From contig JAUJNC010000012.1 in the NCBI GenBank assembly GCA_030446525.1, positions 1 through 61,053 on the forward strand: 61,053 bases of DNA, given 5' to 3'. Each line of letters begins with the position of its first letter. Within the stretch, counting starts at the first letter, position 1. The position numbers were made by a program, and so were the translations under genes. The notes under the pieces were generated by a model that was given only the letters and a program-made list of their open reading frames with translations, ran no database searches and was not told the origin of the DNA. This DNA is from Armatimonadaceae bacterium (lineage in GTDB: Bacteria > Armatimonadota > Armatimonadia > Armatimonadales > Armatimonadaceae). Positions 44,211-56,537 of this stretch are shown here, piece by piece.

Positions 44211-45443
44211 CTAACCCGGGCGCAGGCGGGCGAAGTGGCGTTTGCCCACCTTGAGGACGGCGCCGTCCCGCGCGGGCACCTGGGCCTGCCAGTCGGTGAC
44301 CTTCTCGTCGTCCAGCGAGACGCCGCCCTGCTCGACGAGCCGCCGCGCCTCGCCGCTCGTCTTGGCCAAGCCCGCCAGCGTGATCAGCCGGACGACCCAG
44401 ATCCTGCCCTCTTTCAGCTCGCCCGTGGGTACCACGACCTCGGGCATCTCCGCCGGCAGCTCGCCCCGACTGAAGACCCGGTTGAACTCGGCCTCGGCGG
44501 TCTGGGCGGCGGCATCGCCGTGGTAGAGGCGCACGATCTCGCGGGCGAGCCGCTGCTTGACCAGCTTCGGATTGGTCTGCCCGGTCTCGGCCTGCCGCAG
44601 CAGCGCCTCGCATTCTTCCTCGGGCACGTCGGTCGCCAGCACGAAGTAGTCGCGCATCAGCGCGTCGGGCAGACTCATCACCTTGCCGTACATCTCGCCG
44701 GGCGGCTCCGCGATGCCGATGTAGTTGCCCAGCGACTTGCTCATCTTGTGCACGCCGTCGAGGCCGACCAGGAGGGGCATGAACATGCCGACCTGCGGGT
44801 CCTGGCCCATCTCGCGCTGCAGGTCGCGCCCGGCCAGGATGTTGAACGTCTGGTCCTGCCCGCCCATCTCGACGTCGGCCTCGATGGCCACCGAATCGTA
44901 GGCCTGCGCCAGCGGGTACAGCAGCTCGTGCAGGCTGATGGGCTGGTGCTGCGCGTACCGGTTGGCGAAGTCCTCGCGCTGCAGGACCTGCGCCACGGTC
45001 ATCTTCGAGGCCAGGCGGACGACCTGCGCGAAGTCGAGCTCGCCGAGCCACTCGCTGTTGAAGCGCACGACGGTGCGCTCCCGGTCCAGGATGCGCGCCA
45101 GCTGATCGACGTAGGTGCGGGCGTTGGCGTCGATCTCGTTCTTGGACAGCATCGGGCGCGTGGCCGAGCGCCCGGACGGGTCGCCGATCAGCGCCGTGTA
45201 GTCGCCGATGATGAGGATGACCTGGTGGCCCAGGTCCTGGAACTGGCGCAGCTTGCGCAGCACGACGGCGAAGCCGAGGTGGATGTCGGGCGCGGTCGGG
45301 TCCAGCCCCAGCTTGATCTTGAGCGGCTTGCCCGTCCCGGCGGACCGGTGGAGTTTCTGGCGCAGGCCGTCCTCGGGCACGATGGCGATCGCGCCCCGGC
45401 GCAGCCGCGCCACCTGCCCATCCAGAGGAAGCGATTGGGACAT
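44211..45443 (-). CDS. tyrS: Tyrosyl-tRNA synthetase
   Basis: Class I aminoacyl-tRNA synthetase of 410 residues, intact. The HIGH-equivalent is HLGF in DPTAPDIHLGFAVVLRKL. GDYTALIGDPSGRSATRP, QPISLHELLYPLAQAYDSVA, VEMGGQDQTFNILAGRDLQ and the KMSKS loop DGVHKMSKSLGNYI are clear. An S4 RNA-binding domain ends the protein (LAKTSGEARRLVEQGGVSLD to the C terminus). It is of the long type with VPxGELKEG-like linker (here VVPTGELKEG). No tRNA-like T-box leader is seen upstream. Confidence 0.97.
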   Translation of the reverse strand: MSQSLPLDGQVARLRRGAIAIVPEDGLRQKLHRSAGTGKPLKIKLGLDPTAPDIHLGFAVVLRKLRQFQDLGHQVILIIGDYTALIGDPSGRSATRPMLSKNEIDANARTYVDQLARILDRERTVVRFNSEWLGELDFAQVVRLASKMTVAQVLQREDFANRYAQHQPISLHELLYPLAQAYDSVAIEADVEMGGQDQTFNILAGRDLQREMGQDPQVGMFMPLLVGLDGVHKMSKSLGNYIGIAEPPGEMYGKVMSLPDALMRDYFVLATDVPEEECEALLRQAETGQTNPKLVKQRLAREIVRLYHGDAAAQTAEAEFNRVFSRGELPAEMPEVVVPTGELKEGRIWVVRLITLAGLAKTSGEARRLVEQGGVSLDDEKVTDWQAQVPARDGAVLKVGKRHFARLRPG

Positions 45444-45488
45444 AACAACGGGAGTGTAGCACGCGCGCGCGCCACTGTCAACCGCCGG

Positions 45489-46313
45489 TCATACGTCGCG
45501 GCGGCCCAGGACGACCGCCCCGATGACAAAGGCGGCCGCCACGTACAGGCCGATGTAGACGAGATCGAACGGCGCGGCCTCGATCTCGCGGAACGGGCTG
45601 CCCTGCCCGATCTCGCGGCCGCCGACGAGCGGCAAAGGCCCCAGCGCCCGCGTCACCCAGCGGCTCATGCGACCGATCGGCATCAGGTACCCGGCCACCG
45701 CCGAGAGCGTCGCCAGAAGGTCGATGTCGAAGGCCTGGTTCAGCAGGTACAAGACCCCTTCCGACCAGCCGACCCCGGTGAAGAGGATGCTCAGGCCCGC
45801 CGCCAGGGGGAACGAGGCGACGGCGGAGAACAACAGGCCCAGCGTCACGAACACGGCGGGGTAGAGCAGCAGGTACGGCAGCGCCTCCCAGACGCCGCCG
45901 TGCGACATCTCGGGCGCGCGGTAGGCCGCCACGCCCCAGATGACCGCGGCCCACAGCAGCAGGTTGGCGGCGATAAACAGGAACAGCCCGAGCCACTTGC
46001 CGGTGTAGACGGCCAGCCGCGAGACGGGCTTGGGCAGGATCGAGGAAAGCACGCCGCGCTCCAGCTCCGAGGAGATGGCCCCCGACGCCAGGGCGATGGC
46101 GAAGACGGACGCGAAGAACTTCACGATGTCGGTGGAGAGCGCGATGTAGATCGACGAGTAGATGCGGTTCGCCTCCGTGCTCGGCAACAGCAGGAGCCGC
46201 CCGCTGAGCGGGATAAAGGCCCCCACCAGCAGCAGGAGCGTGATCAGCAGCGATATGACCGGGGCGCGGCGGCGCAGCGCCTCCTTCCAGGTCAGCCAGG
46301 CGATCGTCAGCAC
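45489..46313 (-). CDS. ABC-2-type transporter permease
   Basis: Six-helix membrane protein of 274 residues, intact. MLTIAWLTWKEALRRRAPVI opens the protein, and the ABC-2 permease signature region is GAISSELERGVLSSILPKPV, SRLAVYTGKWLGL. Further membrane spans follow to AAAFVIGAVVLGRRDV. It would pair with an ABC ATPase, but none is encoded next to it: tyrS lies downstream and a divergent dioxygenase upstream. Substrate unknown. GTG start at 46313. Confidence 0.82.
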   Translation of the reverse strand: MLTIAWLTWKEALRRRAPVISLLITLLLLVGAFIPLSGRLLLLPSTEANRIYSSIYIALSTDIVKFFASVFAIALASGAISSELERGVLSSILPKPVSRLAVYTGKWLGLFLFIAANLLLWAAVIWGVAAYRAPEMSHGGVWEALPYLLLYPAVFVTLGLLFSAVASFPLAAGLSILFTGVGWSEGVLYLLNQAFDIDLLATLSAVAGYLMPIGRMSRWVTRALGPLPLVGGREIGQGSPFREIEAAPFDLVYIGLYVAAAFVIGAVVLGRRDV

Positions 46314-46447
46314 GTGCGGTACACCCCCTTCCCGCCATTCTTTCGCCGGGGCCGCCCGGTTTACCTACCCGCGAGGCCGCGGCGGGAAGGAATAACGCCG
46401 GGGCGCGGCGAAAGCTAGCTCCCCCTCGCTCGGAGCGAGGGCCTCGG

Positions 46448-46483
46448 AGGGAAGGGGCACCCAGAGGGTACCCGGGGGTTAGG
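46448..46483 (+). repeat. Second copy of the 36-base start-codon-proximal element
   Basis: Matches the element at 2105-2140 (opposite strand) at 35 of 36 positions and directly abuts the ATG at 46484. A GC hairpin (CCCTCGCT/AGCGAGGG, about 46423-46442) lies just before it. Together they fill much of the gap between the divergent permease and dioxygenase genes. Confidence 0.75.
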
Positions 46484-47239
46484 ATGGAACTGACACGCGA
46501 CCAGAAACAGACGCTTTTTGAACGAGGGTTGGTCAAGCTTCCCGGCGTGGTGCCACAGGAAAGGGTCCACGCGGCGCTGCGGGCGATCAACGCCTACATC
46601 GGGCAGAACGGCATCGACCCGGACGAGCTGACCAAGTACCGGGCGCAGTCGTACTGCCCGGGGCTGGGCAAGGAGCCGGTCATCGCCGACCTGTTCAACG
46701 CGACCCCGATCAAAGCCCTGGCCGAGTCGGCCATCGGGGCCGGCAAGATCCGGCCGGTCACGAGCGGGCAGATCGCGCTCCGGTTCCCGTCGCCGGAGCC
46801 GCCGCGGGAGCCGAAGCCGCACATCGACGGCATGTACTCGCCCGCCAACGGGGTGCCCGAGGGGGAGATACGCAACTTCACCGCCCTGGTCGGCGTGTTC
46901 CTGAGCGACCTGCCGGGACCGTACGCCGGCAACTTCACCGTCTGGCCCGGGACGCACCACCGGTACGAGCGGTACTTCCGGGAGCAAGGCCCGCAGTCGC
47001 TCCTCCGGGGCATGCCGCCGATCGAGATGCCCGAGCCGGAGCAGTTCACCGGGCGCGCGGGCGACGCCGCCCTGGTGCACTACCAGCTGGCGCACGGCAT
47101 CGCCGGCAACGCCGCCCCGCACACCCGCTACGCCATCTTCTTCCGCCTGACCCACGTCGACCATGATTCGATGAAGTGGGAAGCCATGACCGACATCTGG
47201 CGCGAATGGGAAGGCATGCGGGAGATCACCGCCGGATGA
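46484..47239 (+). CDS. Phytanoyl-CoA dioxygenase-family protein
   Basis: Fe(II)/2-oxoglutarate-dependent oxygenase fold, 251 residues, intact. The metal triad is visible as HxD in PKPHIDGMYSP and the distal His in ALVHYQLAHGIAGN, with the 2-oxoglutarate-binding Arg in APHTRYAIFFRLTH. The start is ATG 46484, directly after the repeat element, whose GGGGG lies eight bases upstream. The stop overlaps the next gene's ATG (ATGA, 47236-47239). Substrate unknown. Members of this family hydroxylate diverse small molecules. Confidence 0.87.
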   Translation: MELTRDQKQTLFERGLVKLPGVVPQERVHAALRAINAYIGQNGIDPDELTKYRAQSYCPGLGKEPVIADLFNATPIKALAESAIGAGKIRPVTSGQIALRFPSPEPPREPKPHIDGMYSPANGVPEGEIRNFTALVGVFLSDLPGPYAGNFTVWPGTHHRYERYFREQGPQSLLRGMPPIEMPEPEQFTGRAGDAALVHYQLAHGIAGNAAPHTRYAIFFRLTHVDHDSMKWEAMTDIWREWEGMREITAG

Positions 47240-48627
47240 CCGACATGGAGGAACGACTACCTGTGATCGACCCCGGCGCGCTCGACGCGCACATCAACGC
47301 CGCGCTGGAGGGGGCGCTCGATGAGCTGACAGGTCTGGTCGCGATCCCCAGCGTCGCCGCCAAGGGCGAGGGGATGGAGCCGTGCGCGGCCCTGGTGGCC
47401 GCCCTGCTGCGGGCCCGCGGCCTGGAGGCGCATCTCGTCCCCACGGGCGGCGGGCCGCCCGTGGTCTTCGCCGAGGACCGGAGCGCCGGGGCCGACGCGC
47501 CGACCGTGCTGTTCTACAACCACTACGACGTGCAGCCCGCCGAACCGTTCGGCCTGTGGGACTCGCCGCCGTTCGAGCTGTCCGTGCGGGACGGCGCCGC
47601 CTACGGGCGCGGCGTGAGCGACGACAAGGGGCACATCGTGTGCCGGCTGATGGCCCTGGACGCCCTGCGGGCGGCGAGCGGCGGGCGGCTCCCCGTCAAC
47701 GTCAAGTTCGTGGTCGAGGGCGAGGAGGAGATCGGGTCGGCCCACCTGCCCGCCTGGATCGAGTCCAACGCCCATGTGCTCAACGCCGACGTCTGCATCT
47801 GGGAGTTCGGCGGCGTGGACGACACGGGCCACCCGCTGATCATCTGCGGGCTGCGCGGCATCGCTTACTTCGAGCTGCGCTGCCGGACCATCGCCTACGA
47901 CGCGCACAGCGGCGCCGGCTCGCTGCTGCCCAACGCCGCCTGGCGCCTGGCCTGGGCGCTCGCGACCCTCAAGGACCCGGACGAGCGCATCCGGATCCCG
48001 GGCCACTACGACGCGGTGAAGCCCGCCACGGACGACGACCTGGCCCTGCTCGCCGCCCTCCCGTCCGACGAGGCGTGGTACAAGCGCGAGTTCGGGATCG
48101 ACCAGTTCCTGGGCGGGGCGACCGGCGCGGAGTACCTGCGCCGCGCGGTCTTCGACCCGACGTGCACCGTCTGCGGCCTCAGCGCCGGCTACGAGGGGCC
48201 GGGCGCCAAAACGGTGCTTCCCGCCGAGGCGATGGCGAAGCTGGACTTCCGCCTGGTGCCCGATCAGGACCCCGAGACCGTGCACCGGGCGCTGCGCGCG
48301 CACCTGGACGCCCACGGCTTCCGGGACATCGAGGTCGTCTTCCTGGGCGGGCAGCGCCCCGCCCGCGTGGACCCGCGCCACCCGCTCGTCACCCTGTGCG
48401 CCCAGACCGCCCGCGACGTGTACGGCATCGAGCCTTCCCTGATCCCCCTGGTGGGCGGCTCCGGCCCCATCCACCCCTTCGTGGCCGGCCTGCGGCTGCC
48501 GGTCGTCACCTGCGGCGTCGGCTACCCCGGCGCCCGCGCCCACGCCCCCAACGAGAACCTGCGCCTCACCGACCTCCTGCTCGGCGCGCGCCATACCGCC
48601 CGCTTCCTTGCCGCCCTCGCCGGATAG
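47236..48627 (+). CDS. M20-family metallopeptidase (dipeptidase-like)
   Basis: Di-zinc peptidase of about 460 residues, intact. Metal ligands appear in VLFYNHYDVQPAEPF (HxD), GVSDDKGHIVCRLMA, VKFVVEGEEEIGSAHLP (the catalytic EE pair), IWEFGG and the final GARAHAPNENLRL. A dimerisation domain lies between about residues 190 and 320 (AYDAHSGAGSLLPNAAWRLA). The ATG at 47236 overlaps the dioxygenase stop. GTG 47263, with GGAGG upstream, is an alternative start. It belongs to the CNDP-like dipeptidase branch. Confidence 0.92.
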   Translation: MTDMEERLPVIDPGALDAHINAALEGALDELTGLVAIPSVAAKGEGMEPCAALVAALLRARGLEAHLVPTGGGPPVVFAEDRSAGADAPTVLFYNHYDVQPAEPFGLWDSPPFELSVRDGAAYGRGVSDDKGHIVCRLMALDALRAASGGRLPVNVKFVVEGEEEIGSAHLPAWIESNAHVLNADVCIWEFGGVDDTGHPLIICGLRGIAYFELRCRTIAYDAHSGAGSLLPNAAWRLAWALATLKDPDERIRIPGHYDAVKPATDDDLALLAALPSDEAWYKREFGIDQFLGGATGAEYLRRAVFDPTCTVCGLSAGYEGPGAKTVLPAEAMAKLDFRLVPDQDPETVHRALRAHLDAHGFRDIEVVFLGGQRPARVDPRHPLVTLCAQTARDVYGIEPSLIPLVGGSGPIHPFVAGLRLPVVTCGVGYPGARAHAPNENLRLTDLLLGARHTARFLAALAG

Positions 48628-48700
48628 CCCCCGCCCTGCCACCCGCAAGCGGGTACCCGGCGCAGCCCGCTTTTCTGCTTTTGTGGACATTGTTTTAGTC

Positions 48701-48729
48701 TTGCCTTCCCAGGCGTACGGTCGTATACT
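48701..48729 (+). promoter_or_regulatory. Promoter of the histidine kinase-cyclase operon
   Basis: TTGCCT (48701-48706), 17-base spacer, TATACT (48724-48729). The gene start GTG lies 43 bases further, with a long purine run GGGGAGGGGAGAAGAGAAG before it. Confidence 0.7.
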
Positions 48730-48771
48730 TACCGAGGCGCGACAATTTTCCTGGGGAGGGGAGAAGAGAAG

Positions 48772-51700
48772 GTGGCGGAAAGAAGGCAGCGCAACGCCCG
48801 CCATCAGACGGCACTGATGGCGCTGGCCAGGATGGATGTTTCGGGATGGGACGCGGCGCTGCGAACGATAACCGAAGTGGACGCGGCGGCGCTGGACGTG
48901 CACCGGGTCAGCGTGTGGCTGTTCAACGAAGACGGTTCGGAGATCCTCTGCGAAAACCTTTACGACGCGCGCGACGACCGGCACGAAAAAGCGGCCACGC
49001 TCCGGGCTGCGGACTACCCCCGGTATTTCCAGGCCCTGCAGGAAAAGCGCTCCGTCGCGGCCAGCGACGCGTGCCGCGACCCGGACACGCGTGAGTTCAC
49101 CCAGAGGTACCTCAAACCGCTGGGCATCACCTCGATGCTGGATGTCCCGGTCTGGCACCACGGCAAAGTCGTGGGCATCGTGTGCCACGAGCACACCGGC
49201 CCGCGGAGGCGGTGGACGGCCCAAGAACAGGACTTCGCGGCCTCGGTCGCCGACGTGGTCGCGCGGGCCCTGGAAGCCGCCGAACGCCGCCGCATCCTGT
49301 CTCCCGACGGCCGCACGCTCCAGGTCAACCGCGCCTGGGAGAAACTCTACGTCACCGAGCGCAGGCAGGCCGAAAAAGAGGTGCGCGAAAGCGAGGAGCG
49401 CTTCAAAAGCGCCTTCGAGCGCTCGTCCATCGGCATGTCCATCGTGGGCCTGGACGACCGTTTTCTCCAGGTCAATCGCGCGGCCTGCGCGCTTTTCGGC
49501 TACTCGGCCGAAGAGATGAGGAGCCTCACCACCGCCAGCATCAGCCACCCGGACGACCTGCGCGAGCTGCGAAAGACAAGCGACGACATGCGCCGCCTGC
49601 TGTCGGGCGAGATCGCGTCCTTCCAGGTCGAGAAGCGCTACCGGCACAAGCGGGGGCACTACTTCTGGGGGCTGATCGGCGTTTCGCTGGTGCGTGACGC
49701 GGAAGGCAACCCGCTCCACTTCATCTCGCAGGTGCAGGACATCACCGAGCAGAAACGCGCCGAGGAGGCCCTGCGACGCGCGCACGACGAGCTGGAGGCG
49801 CGCGTCGCAGAGCGGACCGCCGAGCTGGCCCGTGCCAACGCCGCACTCCAGGCCGAGATCGCCGAGCGCAAGCGGGCCGAGCAGGAGCTGCTGCAGAAAA
49901 CCTCCGAGCTGCAGGCGGTTTTCCAGGCGCTGCCGGATCTATATTTCCGCCTTGACCCCGACGGCACCATCCTCGATTACCAGGCCGGCCACGGCTCCAG
50001 TTTGTACGTCGCGCCGCGCGAGTTCCTGGGCAAACGGATGCAGGACGTGCTGCCGCCGGACGTGAACCGCCCGTTCTGGAGGAGGCCCTCCGGGGTGTCC
50101 GCGGCCAGGGGCGAGAGCGCCTGCATCGAATACCCGCTGGCTCGGCCCGGGGCGAGACCCACTTCGAGGCGCGCCTGGTGCGTCTGCGCGGCGATCGGGG
50201 CGATCAGATCATCACCATCGTGCGCGACATCAATACGGAGCGTAAGCAGGCGGAGGAGGCGCTGCAACGGAGCGAAGAGCACTTCCGTTTGCTGACCGAG
50301 AACACCTCCGACGTCATCACCGTCCCGGACGGCGACGGCACCATCCGCTACCAGAGCCCGGCCGCGGAGCGCCTCTTCGGCTACCGCAGCGAGGAGATGG
50401 TCGGCAGATCCAGTTTCGATTTCTTCCACCCGGACGACGTCGCCCCCGCCGCCGCGGAGCTGGCGCAGGTCGCCCAGAACCCCGGCACCACCCGCTCGGC
50501 GGAGTTCCGTTTCCGGCGCAAGGATGGCCACTACACGGTTTGCGAAGCGGTCGGCCGCACCCTCGCCCCCGATCCGGCGGCGGGCATCGTCGTCAACACC
50601 CGCGACATCACCGAACGCAGGCAGTCCGACGAGGAGCTGCGCTTCCAGAAGACCCTTTTAGAGGCTCAGAGCGAGGCGACCATCGACGGCATCCTCGTCG
50701 TCTCCGGCGACGGGAAGATAATCTCCGTGAACCGGCGCTTCGTAGCGATGTGGGGGATCCCGGAGGAGGTGATTACGACGCACTCGGACCAGGCAGCGCT
50801 GCAGGCGGTACAGGATAAACTGCTCGATCCGCAGGAGTTTCTGGCACGGGTAGCCCATCTGTACGAGCATCCGGACGAGGAAAGCCGGGAGGAGATTCCG
50901 CTCAAAGATGGCCGAACCTTCGATCGCTACAGCGCGCCGATCCAGAGCACGGACGGCGCGTACTATGGTCGGGTGTGGTACTTCCGCGACGTCTCCGAGC
51001 GGAAGGCCGCCGAGGAAGCCCTGCGCGAGAGTGAGGCGCGTAGCAGCGCGGTCATCCAGCACGCCCTGGACTGCGTCATCACCATAGACCACGAGGGCGC
51101 GGTGGTCGAGTTCAACCCGGCCGCCGAGGCCACGTTCGGCTACACGCGCGCCGAGGCGCTCGGCCGCGACCTGAACGAGCTGATCGTCCCGCCCGCGTTC
51201 CACGAGGCGCACCGCAGGGGCATAGCTCACTTCCTCCGCACAGGCGAAGGGCCGTTGCTGAACCAGCGCATCGAGGTGCCCGCCCTGCGCAAGGGCGGGG
51301 CGCAGATCACGGCGGAGCTGGCCGCCACCGCCATACCGCTCTCCGACCCGCCGCTGTTCACGGCCTACCTGCGGGACATCACCGAGCGCAAGCGGGCCGA
51401 GCAGGAGCTGCAGGCGACCAAGGAGGCGGCGGAGGCGGCGAACCGTGCCAAGAGCGAGTTCCTGTCGCGCATGAGCCACGAGCTGCGCACGCCGATGAAC
51501 AGCATCCTGGGCTTCGCCCAACTCCTGGCGCGCAAGCCGCTGCCGCCGGATCAGCGCCGGAGCGTGGACCACATCCTCAAGGCCGGGCGCCACCTGCTCA
51601 ACCTCATCAACGAAGTACTGGAGATATCGCGCATCGAGGCCAATCGCGAGCAGCTTTCGCTGGAGCCGGTGCGCGTCGACGGCATCCTGCGCGAGGCGCT

Positions 51701-52595
51701 GAACCTGATCCAGCCGCTGGCTGCCCAGCGCGGCTGCCGGATCGACGACCGCATCGCAGCGGAGCCCGATTATCACGTTCTGGCCGACCGGCAGCGCCTC
51801 ACGCAGGTGCTGCTGAACCTGCTTTCTAACGCCGTGAAATACAACCGCCCGGGGGGGCACGTCGGCCTGTCGTGCGAGAAGGTCTCGGGCGCTCGGGCTG
51901 CGGACGGCAACGATGCCGGGGAGCGCCTGCGGATCCGTGTGCGCGACACCGGGACGGGCATCGCGCCGGAAAAGATGGGGCAGCTTTTTGTCCCCTTCGA
52001 GCGGCTGGGGGCCGAGCACTCGGACGTCGAGGGCACCGGCCTGGGGCTGGCGCTTTCCAAGCGGCTGGTCGAGGCCATGGGCGGCAACATGGCGGCGGAA
52101 AGCGAGCTTGGGCAGGGCAGCACGTTCGCGATCGAGCTGGCGCTGGTCGAGAGCCCGCTGGAGCGACTGGAGCGGAGCGGCCACCCGGCGGTGACCTCGG
52201 GCGAGATCGCCCCGCCCACCAGATCCGCGACGCTGCTCTACATCGAGGACAACGTAGCCAACCTCAGTCTGATAGAAACCATCCTGTCCGAGCGCGCCGA
52301 GATCACGCTGCTGTCGGCGCTGCAGGGGCGTCTGGGCCTTGATCTCGCCTGGGAACACCGCCCCGATCTGATTCTGCTGGATCTGCACCTGCCGGACATG
52401 CCCGGCCACGAGGTGCTGAGACAGCTGCAGAACGCGGCGCCCACGCGCGACATCCCGGTCGTCGTCATCAGCGCCGACGTCACGCCCGGCCGCATGGAGC
52501 GGCTCATGCAAGCCGGCGCGCGCGGCTTCCTGGGTAAGCCGCTTGATGTCGAGCAGTTCCTCAACACCATCGACGAGATCCTGGAAGGGGGGTAG
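48772..52595 (+). CDS. Multi-PAS hybrid sensor histidine kinase with receiver domain (one frameshift region)
   Basis: About 1270 residues, no membrane helix, so a cytoplasmic sensor. Order: GAF (LMALARMDVSGWDAALRTIT, VWLFNEDGSEILCE), PAS/PAC (SSIGMSIVGLDDRFLQVNRA), coiled coil (LEARVAERTAELARANAALQ), four more PAS units, HisKA with His in SHELRTPMNSIL (codon 51477-51479), HATPase (LLNLLSNAVKYN, VRDTGTGIAPEKMG, GTGLGLALSKRLVEAMGG), and a receiver domain with phospho-acceptor Asp in ILLDLHLPDMPG (codon 52380-52382). A shift in 50080-50180 breaks the second PAS. Starts at GTG 48772. It ends two bases before the next gene, its likely phosphorelay partner. Confidence 0.9.
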
Positions 52596-52597
52596 GC

Positions 52598-53691
52598 GTG
52601 CCACCGGAAGGAGTGAAAAACGCCACCATCCTGATCATCGACGACCAGGAGGCCAACATCGACCTGCTGGAAGGCTTTTTGGCGGACGAAGCGTACACGG
52701 GCTTCCGAAGCACGACCGACCGCGCCGGGCGCTGCCGCTCTTCAACGCGCTGGATCCCGACCTGATCCTGCTCGACCTGCACATGCCGCACCTGGACGGC
52801 TTCGCGGTCATGGAGCAGTTACAGGCGTGCATTCCGCCGGGCGCCTACGTCCCGATCCTGGTTCTCACCGCCGATATCAGCGCGGAGGTCAAGCAGCGCG
52901 CCCTGTCCCGAGGCGCCAGGGATTTTGTGTCCAAGCCGTTCGACCCGACGATCGTTTTGGCCTGGATCAAAACCTGCTCGAAACGCGGCTTCTCCACCTC
53001 CAGCTTCAGGATCGCAACCGCAGTCTGGAACAGGCGATGCGCGAGCCTGGACAAGGAGCGCGAGCTTTCCGAGCGCCTGCCGCTCAACGTTTTGCCGCGC
53101 TCGATCGCCGACCGGCACCAGCGCGGACAGGGCATCCACGCCGACAATGTCTCCGAGGCAACAGTGCTGTTCGCCGACGTCGTGGACTTCACGGCGATCT
53201 CCTCGCGTCTGGCTCCCGAAGAGGTCGTCGCCTGGCTCAACGACGTGTTCTCCTGCCTCGATCGCCTGGCCGAGCGGCACGGCCTGGAAAAGATCAAGAC
53301 CATCGGCGATTCCTACATGGTGGTCAGCGGTGTGCCGGCGCCGCGCCCCGACCACGCCGAAGCCGCCGCCGAACTGGCCCTGGCGCTGCGCGACGAGATG
53401 GCCGGCCGCCTCGCGCCGCACGGCGGACCGCTGCGGATGCGCATCGGCATCCATTCCGGTCCGGTCGTGGCCGGCGTCATCGGCACCCGCAAGTTCGCCT
53501 ACGACCTGTGGGGCGACACGGTCAACATCGCCAGCCGCATGGAGTCGCGCGGCGTCAACGGCGCCATCCAGGTGACACAGGCGACGTACCAGCGGCTGCG
53601 GCACCGCTACCGGTTCGAAGAACGCGGCGCGGTCGAGATCAAGGGCAAAGGCGCCATGCAGACCTACTTGCTGACCGGCAGGATCGCGTAA
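52598..53691 (+). CDS. Response regulator with class III adenylate cyclase output (frameshifted)
   Basis: Receiver domain ILIIDDQEANIDLLEGFLAD with phospho-acceptor Asp in LILLDLHMPHLDGF (codon 52774-52776) and FVSKPFDP, then a linker helix (DKERELSERL, LNVLPRSIADR) and a class III cyclase: metal-binding ATVLFADVVDFTAISSRL, the substrate-specifying Lys in EKIKTIGDSYMVVSG, IHSGPVVAGVIGTRKFAYDL and WGDTVNIASRME. Lys and Asp at the purine-contact positions favour ATP as substrate. Shifts lie near 52735 and 52970-53045. GTG 52598 follows the kinase stop by two bases. Expected to make cAMP in response to phosphorylation by the upstream kinase. Confidence 0.88.
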
Positions 53692-53783
53692 AAGGAACCC
53701 CGATCGAAGAGGCTGTGGAACTGAACACGGGCCGCACGGATCGCGTCAAGTTTAGAGGAAGCGAAAGTTTTGGCCGTAAGCTA

Positions 53784-53812
53784 TTGACGGGCCTTCCTAG
53801 TTTTGGTACTAT
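53784..53812 (+). promoter_or_regulatory. Promoter of the feo operon
   Basis: TTGACG (53784-53789), 17-base spacer, TACTAT (53807-53812). feoA starts 47 bases further on. No clear Fur box was identified between them. Confidence 0.7.
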
Positions 53813-53858
53813 ACGGTAAGTCCGACCGAATCGGTCGCCAACCCCAAAGGAATTCCTA

Positions 53859-54124
53859 GTGAAAGAGAAGCAGTGTGCGCCCGCGTGCGCGCTTGGCTTG
53901 ACGCAGTGTTCGTTGGACTGCCTTGGCCGGGGCCAGAAGGGCCGCGTCAGCTGGGTCGGCGGGCCGAACCGTCAGCGGCTGTTGGAGATGGGTTTCACCA
54001 GCGGCACCGAGGTGGAGGTGTCGCGCCGCGCCGCCTTCGGCGGCCCTCTGGAGGTCCGCCTGCGCTCGTATCGGCTGTCCCTGCGCCGGGACGAGGCGGG
54101 CGCCATCCAGGTGGAGACGGCGTC

Positions 54125-54128
<4 letters not shown>
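53859..54128 (+). CDS. feoA: Ferrous iron transport protein A (FeoA)
   Basis: SH3-like cytoplasmic protein of 89 residues that assists FeoB. Core: GRVSWVGGPNRQRLLEMGFT, GTEVEVSRRAAFGGPLEVRL, YRLSLRRDEAGAIQVE. The N terminus has three cysteines (KEKQCAPACALGLTQC), which is longer than in many FeoA proteins. Start GTG 53859, with AAAGGAA eight bases upstream. The stop overlaps the feoB ATG (ATGA, 54125-54128), so the pair is translationally coupled. Confidence 0.92.
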
Positions 54129-56284
<2,156 letters not shown>

Positions 56285-56306
<22 letters not shown>

Positions 56307-56537
56307 CGGCGCTCGGCATCGTGGCGGTCGCGGCGGGTTCGCTGGCCCTGCGGCTGTGGCGTCAGGTGCGCGGCGCAGCGGGGGAAGCTGCGGCGGATGG
56401 CGAGTGGCTGCCCCCCCACCGCCCCCAAGGCCACTCCGCTGATCACACTGAGCACCGGGTCGCCCCCGCCGCAAGCCGGTGAAAAACCGGCGATTGATCG
56501 GGGCGGCCGGGCCTTCACGTCGGGGAGGTCCTTATGA
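56285..56537 (+). CDS. FeoB-associated Cys-rich membrane protein (frameshifted)
   Basis: Short gene directly after feoB, as in many feo operons. A TTG at 56285 opens ADFQQIAALGIVAVAAGSLA, a single membrane helix, then a basic segment RLWRQVRG. A shift near 56375 gives SGGSCGG and a further one gives ASGCPPTAPKATPLI, recovering the Cys-rich tail typical of FeoB-associated proteins. The frame then runs to TGA 56535-56537, overlapping the ATG of the following regulator. Role in Fe(II) uptake is inferred from context. Confidence 0.6.

Noticed and set aside
44208..46418. 736-codon plus-strand frame opposite tyrS and the permease
   Set aside because: Spans two genuine minus-strand genes. Composition is typical of antisense GC-skewed frames.
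47176..47235. Upstream in-frame start extension of the M20 peptidase
   Set aside because: It would overlap the dioxygenase gene by over 60 bases. ATG 47236 with the ATGA overlap is better.
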